A stretch of DNA of 64,000 nt from Paracoccus aestuarii (GCF_028553885.1 NZ_CP067169.1:1941501-2005500); one strand, 5' to 3'; counted from the stretch's first letter, positions 26,546 through 36,156 are shown. Numbers and translations: made by a program. Notes: generated from the letters alone by a model not told the origin.

Positions 26546-28255
26546 TCAGCCGAGCCCGATCAGGCCCATCGATTCCAGCTTCAGCAGCACCTGATGCGCG
26601 GCGCTGTCCACATCGATATCCGTGGTGTCGATGCGCAGCTCGGGCGTCGCGGGCTCCTCATAGGGGTCCGAGATGCCGGTGAATTCCTTGATCTTGCCCT
26701 CGCGCGCCAGCTTGTAGAGACCCTTGCGGTCGCGGCGTTCGCATTCCTCCAAGGGGGTCGCGACATGGACCTCGACGAAGGCGCCGCCGGCCTCGACCAT
26801 CTCGCGCACGGCGCGGCGGGTCGCAGTATAGGGCGCGATGGGCGCGCAGATCGCGATGCCGCCGTTCTTGGTGATCTCGGACGCGACATAGCCGATCCGC
26901 TTGATGTTGATGTCGCGATGCTCCTTGGAGAAGCCCAGCTCCGAGGACAGATGCTTGCGCACGACGTCACCGTCCAGCAGCGACACGGGACGGCCGCCCA
27001 TCTCCATCAGCTTGACCATCAGCGCATTGGCGACGGTGGATTTTCCCGAACCCGACAGGCCGGTGAAAAACACCGTGAAGCCCTGCTGGGCCCGCGGGGG
27101 CGAGGTGCGGCGCAGCTGCTGGACCACCTCCGGGAAGCTGAACCATTCGGGGATGTCCAGACCCTCGCGCAGGCGGCGGCGCAGTTCCGTGCCGCTGATA
27201 TCCAGGACGGTGCTGCCTTCGGGGACCTCGTTGGCGGGGAAATACTGTGCCTTCTCCTGCACATAGACCATGTGTTTGAAGTCCACCATCTCGACGCCGA
27301 TCTCGTCCTTGAACTGGGTGAACAGCTCCTGCGCGTCATAGGGGCCGTAGAAGTCCTGGCCTTGGCTGTTCTTGCCCGGCCCGGCATGGTCGCGGCCGAC
27401 GATGAAATGGGTGACGCCGTGATTGGCGCGGATCAGCCCGTGCCAGACCGCCTCGCGGGGGCCGGCCATGCGCATGGCCAGGTTCAGAAGCGACAGGTTG
27501 GTGGTCGCGGCCGGATACTTGTCCAGCACCGCCTCGTAGCAGCGCACGCGGGTGAAATGGTCCACGTCGCCCGGCTTGGTCATGCCGACGACCGGATGGA
27601 TCAGCAGGTTGGCCTGCGCCTCGCGCGCGGCGCGGAAGGTCAGCTCCTGATGCGCGCGGTGCAGCGGGTTGCGGGTCTGGAAGGCGACGACGCGGCTCCA
27701 GCCCAGCTTCTTGAACAGTGAACGCAGCTCGTTCGGCGTGTTGCGGCGGGCGCGGAAATCGTAATGCGTGGGCGCGGCCAGGCCCTTGACCGGGCCGCCC
27801 AGATAGACCGGGCCCGCGACATTGTGCAGATAGTTCACGGCCGGATGGGCCAGATCGTCGGCACCGAAGACCTTCTCGGCCTCGCGCGCCTTATTCGGCA
27901 CCCATTTGTCGGTGACCGACAGGATGGCCAGGATCACGCCCTCCTGGTCGCGCAGGGCGATGTCGGTGCCCGGCTCCAGGCCTTCGGCGAATTTCTCGGA
28001 CACGTCCAAGGTGATCGGCATCGGCCAGAGCGCGCCGGATTCTAGGCGCATGGTCTCGACCACGCCGTCATAATCGGCCTGGGTCAGGAAACCCTTCAGC
28101 GGATTGAAGCCGCCATTCATCAACAGCTCCAGATCGCAGATCTGGCGCGGCGTCAGATCCCAGCTGGGCATCTGGCCCGCGGCATCCTTCAGCGCGCCGG
28201 CGGAGGCTTCGGAGACATAGAGCTCGGGGATCGGGGTCTGGTTGGCGAGGGACAT
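26546..28255 (-). CDS. Bifunctional sulfate adenylyltransferase/APS kinase
   Basis: Activates sulfate to APS and then PAPS for assimilation. It has 569 residues. The N-terminal ATP sulfurylase domain (to about 385) shows [10 protein letters not shown] with the catalytic His199/His202, and GRDHAGPG. The C-terminal APS kinase has a P-loop GLSGSGKST at 399-407, the LLDGDVVR motif and the CPIAPY-like APIAPY segment. The start [11 protein letters not shown] was preferred to a GTG 12 codons upstream. The homomeric Sat type replaces CysDN. No cysH or cysI is adjacent. Confidence 0.95.
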   Translation of the reverse strand: MSLANQTPIPELYVSEASAGALKDAAGQMPSWDLTPRQICDLELLMNGGFNPLKGFLTQADYDGVVETMRLESGALWPMPITLDVSEKFAEGLEPGTDIALRDQEGVILAILSVTDKWVPNKAREAEKVFGADDLAHPAVNYLHNVAGPVYLGGPVKGLAAPTHYDFRARRNTPNELRSLFKKLGWSRVVAFQTRNPLHRAHQELTFRAAREAQANLLIHPVVGMTKPGDVDHFTRVRCYEAVLDKYPAATTNLSLLNLAMRMAGPREAVWHGLIRANHGVTHFIVGRDHAGPGKNSQGQDFYGPYDAQELFTQFKDEIGVEMVDFKHMVYVQEKAQYFPANEVPEGSTVLDISGTELRRRLREGLDIPEWFSFPEVVQQLRRTSPPRAQQGFTVFFTGLSGSGKSTVANALMVKLMEMGGRPVSLLDGDVVRKHLSSELGFSKEHRDINIKRIGYVASEITKNGGIAICAPIAPYTATRRAVREMVEAGGAFVEVHVATPLEECERRDRKGLYKLAREGKIKEFTGISDPYEEPATPELRIDTTDIDVDSAAHQVLLKLESMGLIGLG

Positions 28256-28326
28256 GGTCGGTGCTCGTGCTGGACACAAAAACGATGGCACGCGCCCGGC
28301 CCGGCCGATCGCGTGAATTGGGGCGA

Positions 28327-28355
28327 GGCATATCGGGGGCGAAGGCGATATTCAA
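28327..28355 (-). promoter_or_regulatory. Candidate sigma-70 promoter for sat-cysC
   Basis: On the minus strand TTGAAT, a 17-nt spacer and TATGCC lie about 70 nt before the ATG. The spacing is ideal but the -10 match is modest, so this is tentative. Confidence 0.3.
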
Positions 28356-28387
28356 GTCTGGGAAAACGCTTTTTGCCGTGGTGCCCG

Positions 28388-29032
28388 TCACGCCGGGTCC
28401 GCCGCGGCCTCGCGGCGCTGATTCGCCTCGCGGATCGCGGCGGCGGCCTCGTCATAAAGGAAGGGCAGAAAGACCAGCCGCCTGCCCCGCCGCACCGGGG
28501 CCACCTGATGCAGCAGACTGCAGGAAAAGACGACCGCCGTGCCCTTGGTCGCGCGGAAGATGGTGGCGGGATATTCGGGAAAGGACAGCTCGCCCCCCTC
28601 GAAATCGTCGTTCAGGTGGATCGAGACGGCGAAACGGCGATGCGCGGTGCCGGGCGTCGTGTTGTCGCGATGGGCGCGGAAATGCCCGCCCTCGGCCGCG
28701 TCGTAGCAGCCGACCAGATAGCGTTCCATCCGCGTCACCCCGAAGGCATAGGCGCGGTGGATGGCAGGGGCGATGCAGCGGCGGATGCGGTCGCGGATCG
28801 CCTCCAGCAACCGGGGATCGGTGATCAGCCCGTCGCGGCGGCGCTTGTGATCGGGGTCGTGATGTTCGACCGTGCGCCCGTTGCGGGTGATCATGACCCC
28901 CGATGTCAGCCCGCCATTCACGTCGTAATCCGCGATCAGCGCCGAACAGAGCGCGTCATCGAAGGCATCGGGAATCATCAGTACCGGGGCGGGCGCCAGC
29001 AGCGGGTCGCGAAGAAGGACGGGCTCGATCAT
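28388..29032 (-). CDS. 2-oxoglutarate/Fe(II)-dependent oxygenase (prolyl 4-hydroxylase-like)
   Basis: The 214 residues include HFRAHRDN (His and Asp ligands), then LLHQVAPVRRGRRLVFLPF, giving the distal His and the 2-oxoglutarate-binding Arg of the double-stranded beta-helix fold. The segment HLNDDFEGGELSFPEY is typical of PKHD/P4Hc-type hydroxylases. Substrate unknown. Lies downstream of trxB on the same strand (54-bp gap) and upstream of sat-cysC (132-bp gap). Confidence 0.82.
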   Translation of the reverse strand: MIEPVLLRDPLLAPAPVLMIPDAFDDALCSALIADYDVNGGLTSGVMITRNGRTVEHHDPDHKRRRDGLITDPRLLEAIRDRIRRCIAPAIHRAYAFGVTRMERYLVGCYDAAEGGHFRAHRDNTTPGTAHRRFAVSIHLNDDFEGGELSFPEYPATIFRATKGTAVVFSCSLLHQVAPVRRGRRLVFLPFLYDEAAAAIREANQRREAAADPA

Positions 29033-29086
29033 GTCGCGATGATCCCCAAGCCCGCCCCGCCGTGCAAGCGGCCGTTATGCGCGATT

Positions 29087-30070
29087 TTACGAAACCGCGG
29101 CGACCAGGCCCTCGGGGGCGACCGTGACCTCGCCCTGTGCCGCCAGGAAATGCTCGGCATCCAGCGCCGCCATGCAGCCCATGCCGGCGCTGGTGATCGC
29201 TTGGCGATAGATGTGGTCGGTCAGGTCGCCCGCCGCGAATACGCCGGGGATCGAGGTGCGGGTGCTGCCCGGCTCGACCTTGACATAGCCGCCATTGTGC
29301 AGCTCCAGCTGGTCCTTGACCAGTTCGCTGGCCGGCGCATGGCCGATCGCGACAAAGACCCCGTCGGCGGCGATCCGGCGCGTCTGGCCGCTGGTCACGT
29401 CGCGCAGCACGGCGCCGTCGACGCCCATCGGCGTGTCCACGCCCGTCACCTCGGCCAGTTCGTGGTTCCAGATCACCTCGACCTTGGGATGGGCGAACAG
29501 GCGGTTCTGCAGGATCTTTTCCGCCCGCAGACTGTCGCGGCGATGGACCAGCGTGACCTTGCTGGCGAAACGCGTCAAAAACAGCGCCTCCTCGACCGCG
29601 GTATTGCCGCCGCCGATCACCACCACCTCGCGGTTGCGATAGAAGAACCCGTCGCAGGTCGCGCAGGCGCTGACGCCGAAGCCCTTGAACTTCTCCTCGG
29701 ACGGCAGGCCCAGCCAGCGCGCCTGCGCGCCGGTCGCCAGGATCACCGCATCCGCCGTCACCACCCGCCCGCTGTCGCAGGTGGCGGTGAAGGGCCGCTG
29801 GCCCAGGTCCAGCGCGGTCACCAGGTCGGTGACGATCTCGGCGCCCATGGCGCGGGCGTGCTCCTCCATCTTGACCATCAGCTCGGGGCCCTGGATCTCG
29901 GTCTCGCCGGGCCAGTTCTCGACCTCGGTCGTGATGGTCAGCTGGCCGCCCGGCTGCATGCCCTGGATCAGCATCGGCTCCAGCATGGCGCGCGCGGAAT
30001 AGACGGCGGCGGTGTAGCCGGCCGGGCCGGAGCCCACGATCAAAACTTTCACATGGCTGCGTTCGGTCAT
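29087..30070 (-). CDS. trxB: Thioredoxin reductase
   Basis: FAD/NADPH flavoenzyme reducing thioredoxin. It has 327 residues, with the FAD-binding [11 protein letters not shown] near residue 12, the redox-active CATC (Cys136, Cys139), the NADPH site [10 protein letters not shown] and the C-terminal [12 protein letters not shown]. The ATG at 30070 follows AAAGGGGCGCAAG; the frame is open far upstream into the lrp gene, but that is only an antisense shadow. Divergent from the Lrp/AsnC gene across 156 bp, so that regulator may control it. Confidence 0.96.
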   Translation of the reverse strand: MTERSHVKVLIVGSGPAGYTAAVYSARAMLEPMLIQGMQPGGQLTITTEVENWPGETEIQGPELMVKMEEHARAMGAEIVTDLVTALDLGQRPFTATCDSGRVVTADAVILATGAQARWLGLPSEEKFKGFGVSACATCDGFFYRNREVVVIGGGNTAVEEALFLTRFASKVTLVHRRDSLRAEKILQNRLFAHPKVEVIWNHELAEVTGVDTPMGVDGAVLRDVTSGQTRRIAADGVFVAIGHAPASELVKDQLELHNGGYVKVEPGSTRTSIPGVFAAGDLTDHIYRQAITSAGMGCMAALDAEHFLAAQGEVTVAPEGLVAAVS

Positions 30071-30226
30071 CTTGCGCCCCTTTCGCGGTTTGTGCATGAG
30101 GTAGTCCCTCGCGCGCGGGACTGCAACGCATCCGCGCCCCTTCGCGGCGCAGATAAGATTGTTGCGCCGGACGGGGCGGCATTGTAGTTTCCGGCAACGC
30201 CAAGACCTGACAAAAGAAAGACATCC

Positions 30227-30727
30227 ATGGCCGGCGCCAGACTCGACGACATCGACCGCAAGATCCTGGCCGAATTGCAGGCCAATGGCCGGATGACCAA
30301 TGTCGAACTGGCGCGCCGCGTCGGGATCTCGGCGCCGCCCTGCCTGCGCCGCGTCCGCACCCTGGAGGAGCTGGGCTATATCCGCGGCTATCACGCCGAT
30401 ATCGACGCCCGCGAGCTGGGATTCGAGGTGCAGGTCTTTGCCATGGTGCGCCTGGCCCAGCAATCCGAACGCGACCTGTCGGCCTTCGAGGCACTGGTCC
30501 AGGAATGGCCGCTGGTGCGCGAATGCCACATGCTGAACGGCGAGATCGACTTCATCCTGAAATGCATCTCGCCGGACCTGTCGACCTTCCAGCGGTTTCT
30601 GACCAACAGCCTGACGGCGGCGCCGAACGTGGCCTCGGTCAAGACCTCGCTGGTGATCCGCGGCGCCAAGGACCTGCCCGCCGTCCCCTTTGAGGTGGTC
30701 GAGGAACGGGTCCGCGAAGCCTGCTGA
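30227..30727 (+). CDS. Lrp/AsnC family transcriptional regulator
   Basis: It has 166 residues with an N-terminal winged HTH ([20 protein letters not shown] ... [16 protein letters not shown]) and a C-terminal RAM ligand-binding domain. The recognition helix S-A-P-P-C-L-R-R is of the Lrp subtype found widely in alphaproteobacteria. Divergent from trxB; followed after 3 bp by an uncharacterised membrane protein gene. Effector and targets cannot be read from sequence. Confidence 0.92.
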   Translation: MAGARLDDIDRKILAELQANGRMTNVELARRVGISAPPCLRRVRTLEELGYIRGYHADIDARELGFEVQVFAMVRLAQQSERDLSAFEALVQEWPLVRECHMLNGEIDFILKCISPDLSTFQRFLTNSLTAAPNVASVKTSLVIRGAKDLPAVPFEVVEERVREAC

Positions 30728-30730
30728 CCC

Positions 30731-31768
30731 ATGCGCGCGCTGGCCCGTCTGGCGCTGCTGGCCTGGGCGGTGGCGACGCTGCTGGCAGCGGGCTGGGCGC
30801 TGTCGCAACACCCTTTCGCGGCGCCCCTGACCGAACGCGGCCTGTCCGAGGCCCGCGCCGCGCTGATCCGCGCCACGGCGGCCCAGGCCAGCCCCGACTG
30901 GCTGATCCCCCGGATCGAGGCGGCACTGCAGGCCGATGACCACCCCATGCTGCAGGTCCTGTCCGACCTGGCGCGGGATCAGGGCACGGTCCTGCCCGCC
31001 GCGCTGGACGCCCGGCTGCGCGAGGCCCTGTCACCCGGCGCGTGGCGGATGATGGGCGATTGCGGGGCCTGCATGATGGATGTGACGCAATGCCCCAGCC
31101 TGACGCTGGTGGCCGCCTGCACCCTGCCCTTCGAGCTGTCGCCCGCGGGCGATGCGGCGGCCCTGATGCGCCAAGGCCATGCCTGGGCCGCGGGCGGCGA
31201 TCCCGACGGGATCGAGGCCGCGCTGGCGACCCTGGGCCTGGCCGCCACCGCGGGCACCTTGGCCACGGCGGGCCAGAGCCTGCATCTGAAGACCGCCGCC
31301 ACCACCCTGCGCGTCGCCCGCCGTGCCGATGCGCTCAGCCCCGGCATGTCGCGCGCGCTGGTCCGGGCGGCGCGGGGTCCCGACCCGGCGCGCGCCTTGG
31401 GCGGCATCGCGGGCGATCTGCAGCGGATCGCGGGGCGGACCTCGCCCGCCGAGGTTCTGCCCATCCTCCGCCTGGCCGACGACCCCGCGCAGCTGCGCGC
31501 CTTGGCGCGGCTGAGCGACGCCGCGGGCCCCGACACGACGCGCGTGCTGACCGTGCTGGGCAAGGCCCGTGCGCTGCGGCTGATGCACCGGCTGACCGAC
31601 ATGGCGATGCTGGCGGCGGGGCTGATCGCGCTGGTCATCGGGCAGGTGGCGGCGCTGATCGGGGCCGCGGCGCAGATGGCGCTGCGCCGCGCGCTGCGGC
31701 CCGCGCCGGTGCGCAGGGTGCCGCCGCCCCTGCGCTACAACGCGACGGCGCTGATCAGCCGCCCGTAA
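30731..31768 (+). CDS. Uncharacterised membrane-anchored protein
   Basis: The 345 residues show one N-terminal hydrophobic helix ([20 protein letters not shown]), a long helical extracytoplasmic region, and a C-terminal transmembrane helix (about 295-325) followed by a basic tail. Four Cys cluster in [13 protein letters not shown] and VAACTLP, which could form disulfides in the periplasm. I do not recognise a known domain; similar proteins occur in Rhodobacteraceae as hypothetical. It follows the Lrp-type gene by 3 bp and its last 34 nt overlap the convergent pgeF. Confidence 0.7.
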   Translation: MRALARLALLAWAVATLLAAGWALSQHPFAAPLTERGLSEARAALIRATAAQASPDWLIPRIEAALQADDHPMLQVLSDLARDQGTVLPAALDARLREALSPGAWRMMGDCGACMMDVTQCPSLTLVAACTLPFELSPAGDAAALMRQGHAWAAGGDPDGIEAALATLGLAATAGTLATAGQSLHLKTAATTLRVARRADALSPGMSRALVRAARGPDPARALGGIAGDLQRIAGRTSPAEVLPILRLADDPAQLRALARLSDAAGPDTTRVLTVLGKARALRLMHRLTDMAMLAAGLIALVIGQVAALIGAAAQMALRRALRPAPVRRVPPPLRYNATALISRP

Positions 31769-32499
31769 TCGGCCTGCCCCTCATGCGTGGCGCGGCGATA
31801 GCTGAAGAAGCGGTCCGGGTCGGCATAGGTGCAATGGCGCGACCATTCGGCCTCGACCCCCGCCGCGCGCAGCCGCATCAGCCCATAGGAGGGCAGGTCG
31901 AACATCGGCCGCCCCGCCGGACCCCCGGCGAAGAAACGGTCGTTCGCATCGTCATCGGCCAGGAATTCATCCATGAATTCCTCGCTGACCTCGTAATTCG
32001 CCTGGCTGATGGTGGGGCCGATCACCGCCCGGATATGCGTGGCGCCTTGGGCGCGCATGGCGGCAACGGTGGCCTCGATCACGCCGCCGATGGCGCCGCG
32101 CCAGCCCGCGTGACAGGCCCCCACGACGCCCGCCTCGGCATCGGCCAGCAGGATGGGCTGGCAATCGGCGGTCAGCACGGCCAGCGCCACGTCGCGCCGG
32201 GCGGTGACGATGGCATCGGCGCGGATCTCCTTGACGCGGTCGATCGCGTCGCCGGGGTCCAGCGTGACCACATCGGCGGAATGGACCTGCTTGACCGTCG
32301 CCAGCAGCCCCGCATCCACCCCCATCGCGGCGGCGACGCGGGCGCGGTTGACCAGGACAATCTCGCTCTGATCGGTGGAGCGGCGGCCGCAGTTCAGCCC
32401 CGCGAACAGGCCCGAGGACGCCCCGCCCTTGCGGGTGAAGAAGCCGTGCTTGACGGGCGACAGCAGCGGATGGGTCAGGATCTCAAGCGTTGTCTGCAT
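31735..32499 (-). CDS. pgeF: PgeF/YfiH-type copper oxidoreductase (purine nucleoside phosphorylase-like, LACC1 family)
   Basis: The 254-residue protein has the His/Cys/His metal site: VKQVHSADVV, TADCQPIL and CHAGWRGAI. Members were called laccase-like or polyphenol oxidase; in E. coli YfiH edits peptidoglycan precursors, while related proteins act on purine nucleosides. Start chosen at MQTTLEILTH. It overlaps the upstream methyltransferase by 17 nt and lies in an lgt-methyltransferase-pgeF operon, a conserved alphaproteobacterial order. Confidence 0.9.
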   Translation of the reverse strand: MQTTLEILTHPLLSPVKHGFFTRKGGASSGLFAGLNCGRRSTDQSEIVLVNRARVAAAMGVDAGLLATVKQVHSADVVTLDPGDAIDRVKEIRADAIVTARRDVALAVLTADCQPILLADAEAGVVGACHAGWRGAIGGVIEATVAAMRAQGATHIRAVIGPTISQANYEVSEEFMDEFLADDDANDRFFAGGPAGRPMFDLPSYGLMRLRAAGVEAEWSRHCTYADPDRFFSYRRATHEGQADYGRLISAVAL

Positions 32500-33541
32500 G
32501 GGCCTCCAGCGGTTCGAAACCGGGGACCGGGGGCGCACCCCGCGGCCATATCGCGATGACCTTGAACAAATGTCCCATTTCCTGCGGATCGGTCAAGCGC
32601 CGAAGCGCGGCCATCGCCCCGCCATCCCCCGCCGCCGCCAGCCGCGCCGCCCGTTCCCCCGCGCCGAGCGACAGAAGCCACCCTCCCTGCGTGACCGGTC
32701 GCGACACTGCCGCCCCCGCCCGCAGCGCCGCCGCGGCCAAGGGCGCGAAATCCACATGCGCCGTCAGGTCGGCCTGGCCGGGATGGGCCAGGGGATCATC
32801 GGGCCGGTGATCGCGCAGCGCCTGGAACGTGTCGCCATAGCCGTTCCAGCCGCCGTAATCGACCAGGATCGCCGCCCCCCCATGCGCCGCGATGCGGGCC
32901 GCGACCGCATGGACGAAGGCCGCGCCCTCGGGGCATTCCTCGACGATGTCGCCCGGCCTGCCGGGGCGGTCCAGCGGCACGACCGGCCCCAGGCCGAAGG
33001 TCAGGCCCTGCGCGTCCAGCCCCACCTGCCGTTCGCGCCAGCCGTCCTCGCCGCGGTGGAACTGACGGATCGGCAGGGCGTCGATGAACTCATTCGCAAT
33101 CATGAACAAGGGGATGGCCGGCATATCCTCGACGCGCTCGAGGTGCTGGACACCGGGCACGCGGTCGCGCTGGACGGCGCGCAGATGGGGGGATGCCTCG
33201 ATCATCAGGCTGCGCGCGGCATCGGCCATGCCGGGGACGCGAGCGATGGTGCGGCGGATGTCGGCCATCAGCGTACCGCGCCCGGGGCCAGGCTCCAGCA
33301 GGGCGACATCCCCGGGGCGGCCTTGGTCGATCCAGGCCTGGGCCAGGGCCAGGCCGCAGATCTCGCCGAAGATCTGGTGGATCTCGGGCGCGGTGATGAA
33401 ATCGCCGCCCGCGCCGAAGGGATCGCGGGTCGCATAATAGCCGTGGCGGCTGTCCAACAGGCAGATGCGCATGTATTCGGCCAGGCTGATGCGCCCTGTG
33501 GCGCGGATCCGCGCCGCGATCAGCCGCGTCAGCGGCGTCAC
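32483..33541 (-). CDS. Class I SAM-dependent methyltransferase, NDUFAF7/MidA-like (COG1565)
   Basis: The 352 residues begin TPLTRLIAARIRATGRISLA after a GTG start, then YMRICLLDSRHGYYATRDPF and the SAM site LEPGPGRGTLMADI. This is the family of mitochondrial NDUFAF7, which methylates an arginine of complex I; the bacterial role is not settled. The GTG overlaps the lgt TGA (GTGA), so translation is coupled. The 3' end overlaps pgeF by 17 nt. Confidence 0.88.
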   Translation of the reverse strand: MTPLTRLIAARIRATGRISLAEYMRICLLDSRHGYYATRDPFGAGGDFITAPEIHQIFGEICGLALAQAWIDQGRPGDVALLEPGPGRGTLMADIRRTIARVPGMADAARSLMIEASPHLRAVQRDRVPGVQHLERVEDMPAIPLFMIANEFIDALPIRQFHRGEDGWRERQVGLDAQGLTFGLGPVVPLDRPGRPGDIVEECPEGAAFVHAVAARIAAHGGAAILVDYGGWNGYGDTFQALRDHRPDDPLAHPGQADLTAHVDFAPLAAAALRAGAAVSRPVTQGGWLLSLGAGERAARLAAAGDGGAMAALRRLTDPQEMGHLFKVIAIWPRGAPPVPGFEPLEAHADNA

Positions 33542-34419
33542 GGGGCGACGGGCGGCCGCGACCGGGCGCGCCAGATCAGCGCCAGCCCGATCACCACCAT
33601 CGGCAGCGACAGGACCTGCCCCATGGTCAGCCCGATCACCGGGCCGCCGATCACATGGCCGAGCGGGTTCTCGGGCGTGATGAACTGGAAATCGGCGACG
33701 CGGAACAGCTCGACGAACATCCGCGCCAGGCCATAGCCCGCCAGGAAGATCCCGAAGGCCAGGCCCGGACGGCGCAAACCCCCGCCCCGCACCACCGCCA
33801 GCAGGATCAGGCCCAGCAGCAACCCCTCCAGCCCGGCCTCGTAGAGCTGGCTGGGATGACGCGCGCAGGGGCCCGCGACGCCGGGGCAGAACTGGGCGGC
33901 CTCGCCCGGAAAGACCACGCCCCAAGGCAGGTCGGTGGGGCGGCCCCACAGCTCGGCATTGATGAAATTGGCGATGCGGCCGAAGAAGATCCCGATCGGC
34001 GCCACCACGGCCATCGCATCGGCCAGGCGCAGCACCGGCACGCCTTGGCGGCGCGCCCAGGCCCATGTCGCCAGGATCACGCCCGCGAAACCGCCGTGAA
34101 AGCTCATCCCGCCCTGCCAGACCTGCAGGATCTGGCCCGGATTGGCCAGGTAGTATCCCGGCTCGTAGAACAGCACGAAGCCTAAGCGCCCGCCCAGGAT
34201 CACCCCCAGGATGACCCAGGTCAGCAGGTCGTCGACGCGTTCGGGGCGGGTGGGCGGCGTGCCGCCCCAGATCGCCGGGCGGCGCATCATCAGCACGATC
34301 AGCCGCCAGCCCAGGATCAGGCCCGCCAGATAGGCCAGCGCATACCACCGCAGCGACAGCGAGAACCCCCCGAGGTTCAGCGTGAAGATCTCGGGCGAGA
34401 TGTCGGGAAAGGAGATCAT
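33538..34419 (-). CDS. lgt: Prolipoprotein diacylglyceryl transferase
   Basis: Inner-membrane enzyme that adds diacylglyceryl to lipobox Cys, the first step of lipoprotein maturation. It has 293 residues and seven predicted transmembrane helices. The Lgt signature GRIANFINAELWGRPT and the HGGFAG segment (His) are present. First gene of the lgt-methyltransferase-pgeF operon. Confidence 0.96.
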   Translation of the reverse strand: MISFPDISPEIFTLNLGGFSLSLRWYALAYLAGLILGWRLIVLMMRRPAIWGGTPPTRPERVDDLLTWVILGVILGGRLGFVLFYEPGYYLANPGQILQVWQGGMSFHGGFAGVILATWAWARRQGVPVLRLADAMAVVAPIGIFFGRIANFINAELWGRPTDLPWGVVFPGEAAQFCPGVAGPCARHPSQLYEAGLEGLLLGLILLAVVRGGGLRRPGLAFGIFLAGYGLARMFVELFRVADFQFITPENPLGHVIGGPVIGLTMGQVLSLPMVVIGLALIWRARSRPPVAP

Positions 34420-34537
34420 GGGGCCTCGGGTCTGGATGTGGCGGGCACGCTAGTCACCAAGCGCGCGGTGTCAACATTGAACCCGGACGCCGCCCGGACC
34501 ATATAGGATGCGACCCAAGGACAAGAGGCCTAGCGCG

Positions 34538-34795
34538 ATGACCACCCAGAACCGTTTCTTCGACGACATGTCCAAGCTGATGACCAATGCGATGGGCGTG
34601 GCCCAAGGCGCCCGCACCGAGGCCGAGACCGCCATGAAGGGCTGGATCGACCGCTGGCTGGCCGATCGCGATTTCGTCACCCGCGAGGAATTCGAGGCCG
34701 TGCGCGAGATGGCCATCAAGGCCCGCACCGAAAATGCCGAGCTGAAGGCACGGCTGGACGCGATCGACACCGCCGCCAAGCCCGATCAGGGCTGA
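34538..34795 (+). CDS. ubiK: UbiK-type accessory factor (BMFP/DUF526)
   Basis: The 85-residue helical protein (MTTQNRFFDDMSKLMTNAMG ...) contains DFVTREEFEAVREMA and a C-terminal coiled coil, the BMFP fold. UbiK assists ubiquinone biosynthesis. Its final 10 nt overlap the convergent DUF6476 gene. The ATG at 34538 is preceded by AAGAGGCCTAGCGCG. Confidence 0.85.
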   Translation: MTTQNRFFDDMSKLMTNAMGVAQGARTEAETAMKGWIDRWLADRDFVTREEFEAVREMAIKARTENAELKARLDAIDTAAKPDQG

Positions 34796-35097
34796 AGCAC
34801 CACCTGCCCCACCAGCCCCCCCGCGCGGTCATAGACCAAGACGGCGTCATCGGCGGTCAGGACCACGATCCGGTCCGCCGAAAACGTCACTGCGCGGGCC
34901 TCGGCCCCTTGCGGCAGGGCGATGGTTTCGGGCAGATCGGGCAGCGGCGGCTGGTTCAGCCGCAGCCACAGCATCGCCACCACCGCCACCATCCCCAGGC
35001 CCATCACCAGGCTGAGCCCCGTCACCAGCGCCTTCAGAAAGCGCAGTTCGGGGACGGCTTTCGCGGCCTCCTTCCAGTCGGTATCATCCCCCGCCAT
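34786..35097 (-). CDS. DUF6476 family small membrane protein
   Basis: The 103 residues contain one transmembrane helix (about 25-48, LVTGLSLVMGLGMVAVVAML) after a charged N-terminus (ELRFLKA), then a periplasmic tail with LPDLPETIALPQGAEA and VLVYDRAGG. This is the pattern of the Rhodobacteraceae DUF6476 family. AAAGGA precedes the ATG. It overlaps both neighbours: stop with ubiK, start codon with rluD. Function unknown. Confidence 0.78.
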   Translation of the reverse strand: MAGDDTDWKEAAKAVPELRFLKALVTGLSLVMGLGMVAVVAMLWLRLNQPPLPDLPETIALPQGAEARAVTFSADRIVVLTADDAVLVYDRAGGLVGQVVLQP

Positions 35098-36118
35098 GTC
35101 GATCCTTTCCGTGACCATCCCGGCGAACCCGCCCGACCGGCTTGATAAGGCGCTTGCGCTGGCGGTGCCAGAGGATGCGGCCCTGTCGCGGTCGCGCCTG
35201 GCGCGGCTGATCGCCGAAGGGGCGGTCACTGGGCCGGACGGCCCCGCTACCGACGTCAAGGCCCGCGTGGCCGAGGGTCAGGAATACCGCATCACCTTGG
35301 CGCCCCCCGAACCCGTCGAGACCCGCGCCGAGGCGATCACCTTGGTCATCGCGCATGAGGATGATGACCTGATCGTGATCGACAAGCCCGCCGGCATGGT
35401 CGTCCACCCCGCCCCGGGCAGCCCGTCGGGCACGCTGGTCAATGCGCTGCTGGCCCATTGCGGCGATTCGCTGTCAGGCATCGGGGGCGAGCGTCGTCCC
35501 GGCATCGTGCATCGGATCGACAAGGACACCTCGGGCCTGCTGGTCGTGGCGAAATCCGACCGCGCCCATCACGGCCTGGCCGCCCAGTTCGAGGCCCACA
35601 GCGCGCGCCGCCGCTATCTGGCGCTGGCGCATGGGGTGATCGACGCGGCCGATCCGCGGCTGCGCGGCACCCCCGGCGTCACCTTCGAGGAAGGCGCCAC
35701 CCTGCGCATCGCCACCCATCTGGGCCGCCACCCGACCGACCGCCAGAAACAGGCGGTGCTGCCCCAAGGCCGCCATGCCGTGACCCGCGCGCGGCTGGTG
35801 GAACGCTTTGGCCGCCCGCCCGCCGCGATGCTGGTCGAATGCCGGTTGGAGACCGGGCGCACGCATCAGATCCGCGTGCACATGGCCCATTGCGGGCTGG
35901 GGCTGATCGGCGACCCGGTCTATGGCGGCGCGCGTCGGGCATCGGTGCGGGCGCTCGGGGCGGCGGCGGATGCGGCGCGGGCCTTTCCGCGTCAGGCGCT
36001 GCATGCGGCGCATCTGGGCTTCGTCCATCCGGTCAGCGGCCTGGACCTGTCCTTCGACAGCCCCCTGCCACCCGACATGCAGGGCCTTCTGGACCTGATG
36101 CGCGCCGCACCATCGTGA
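35096..36118 (+). CDS. rluD: RluD/RluA-family 23S rRNA pseudouridine synthase
   Basis: The 340 residues combine an N-terminal S4-like domain (PDRLDKALALAVPE) with the pseudouridine synthase core; HRIDKDTSGLLVVAKS contains the catalytic Asp. The ATG overlaps the divergent DUF6476 ATG on the other strand (CATG). No Shine-Dalgarno is visible upstream, so a GTG five codons in or leaderless translation is possible. The three-base naming RluD versus RluC cannot be decided. Confidence 0.9.
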   Translation: MSILSVTIPANPPDRLDKALALAVPEDAALSRSRLARLIAEGAVTGPDGPATDVKARVAEGQEYRITLAPPEPVETRAEAITLVIAHEDDDLIVIDKPAGMVVHPAPGSPSGTLVNALLAHCGDSLSGIGGERRPGIVHRIDKDTSGLLVVAKSDRAHHGLAAQFEAHSARRRYLALAHGVIDAADPRLRGTPGVTFEEGATLRIATHLGRHPTDRQKQAVLPQGRHAVTRARLVERFGRPPAAMLVECRLETGRTHQIRVHMAHCGLGLIGDPVYGGARRASVRALGAAADAARAFPRQALHAAHLGFVHPVSGLDLSFDSPLPPDMQGLLDLMRAAPS

Positions 36119-36127
36119 CGCCCGCCT

Positions 36128-36156
36128 CTTGACGCGAATGTGAGCGCTTCCCACTT
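36128..36156 (+). promoter_or_regulatory. Candidate heat-shock-type promoter of rpoH
   Basis: CTTGACG, a 14-nt spacer, then TCCCACTT lie about 85 nt before the rpoH ATG. The -35 and spacing match an RpoH promoter; the -10 fits less well. Auto-regulation is possible but tentative. Confidence 0.35.

Noticed and set aside
30121..30226. Lrp self-operator in the trxB-lrp gap (GTTGCGCCGG ... CCGGCAAC)
   Set aside because: The inverted arms have an extra two bases and wide spacing, so I could not tell it from chance in a GC-rich gap.
32483..34348. A 621-codon continuous frame joining lgt-region sequence and the methyltransferase
   Set aside because: The upstream part is antisense-free but out of frame with Lgt and shows no domain; the methyltransferase starts at the GTG overlapping the lgt stop.
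36140..36156. LacI-type operator (GAGCGCTTCCCA) in the rpoH promoter
   Set aside because: AGCGCT is palindromic but the outer arms do not align (TGTGAGCGCTTCCCA is offset by one base), and the segment is better explained as part of the RpoH-like promoter.
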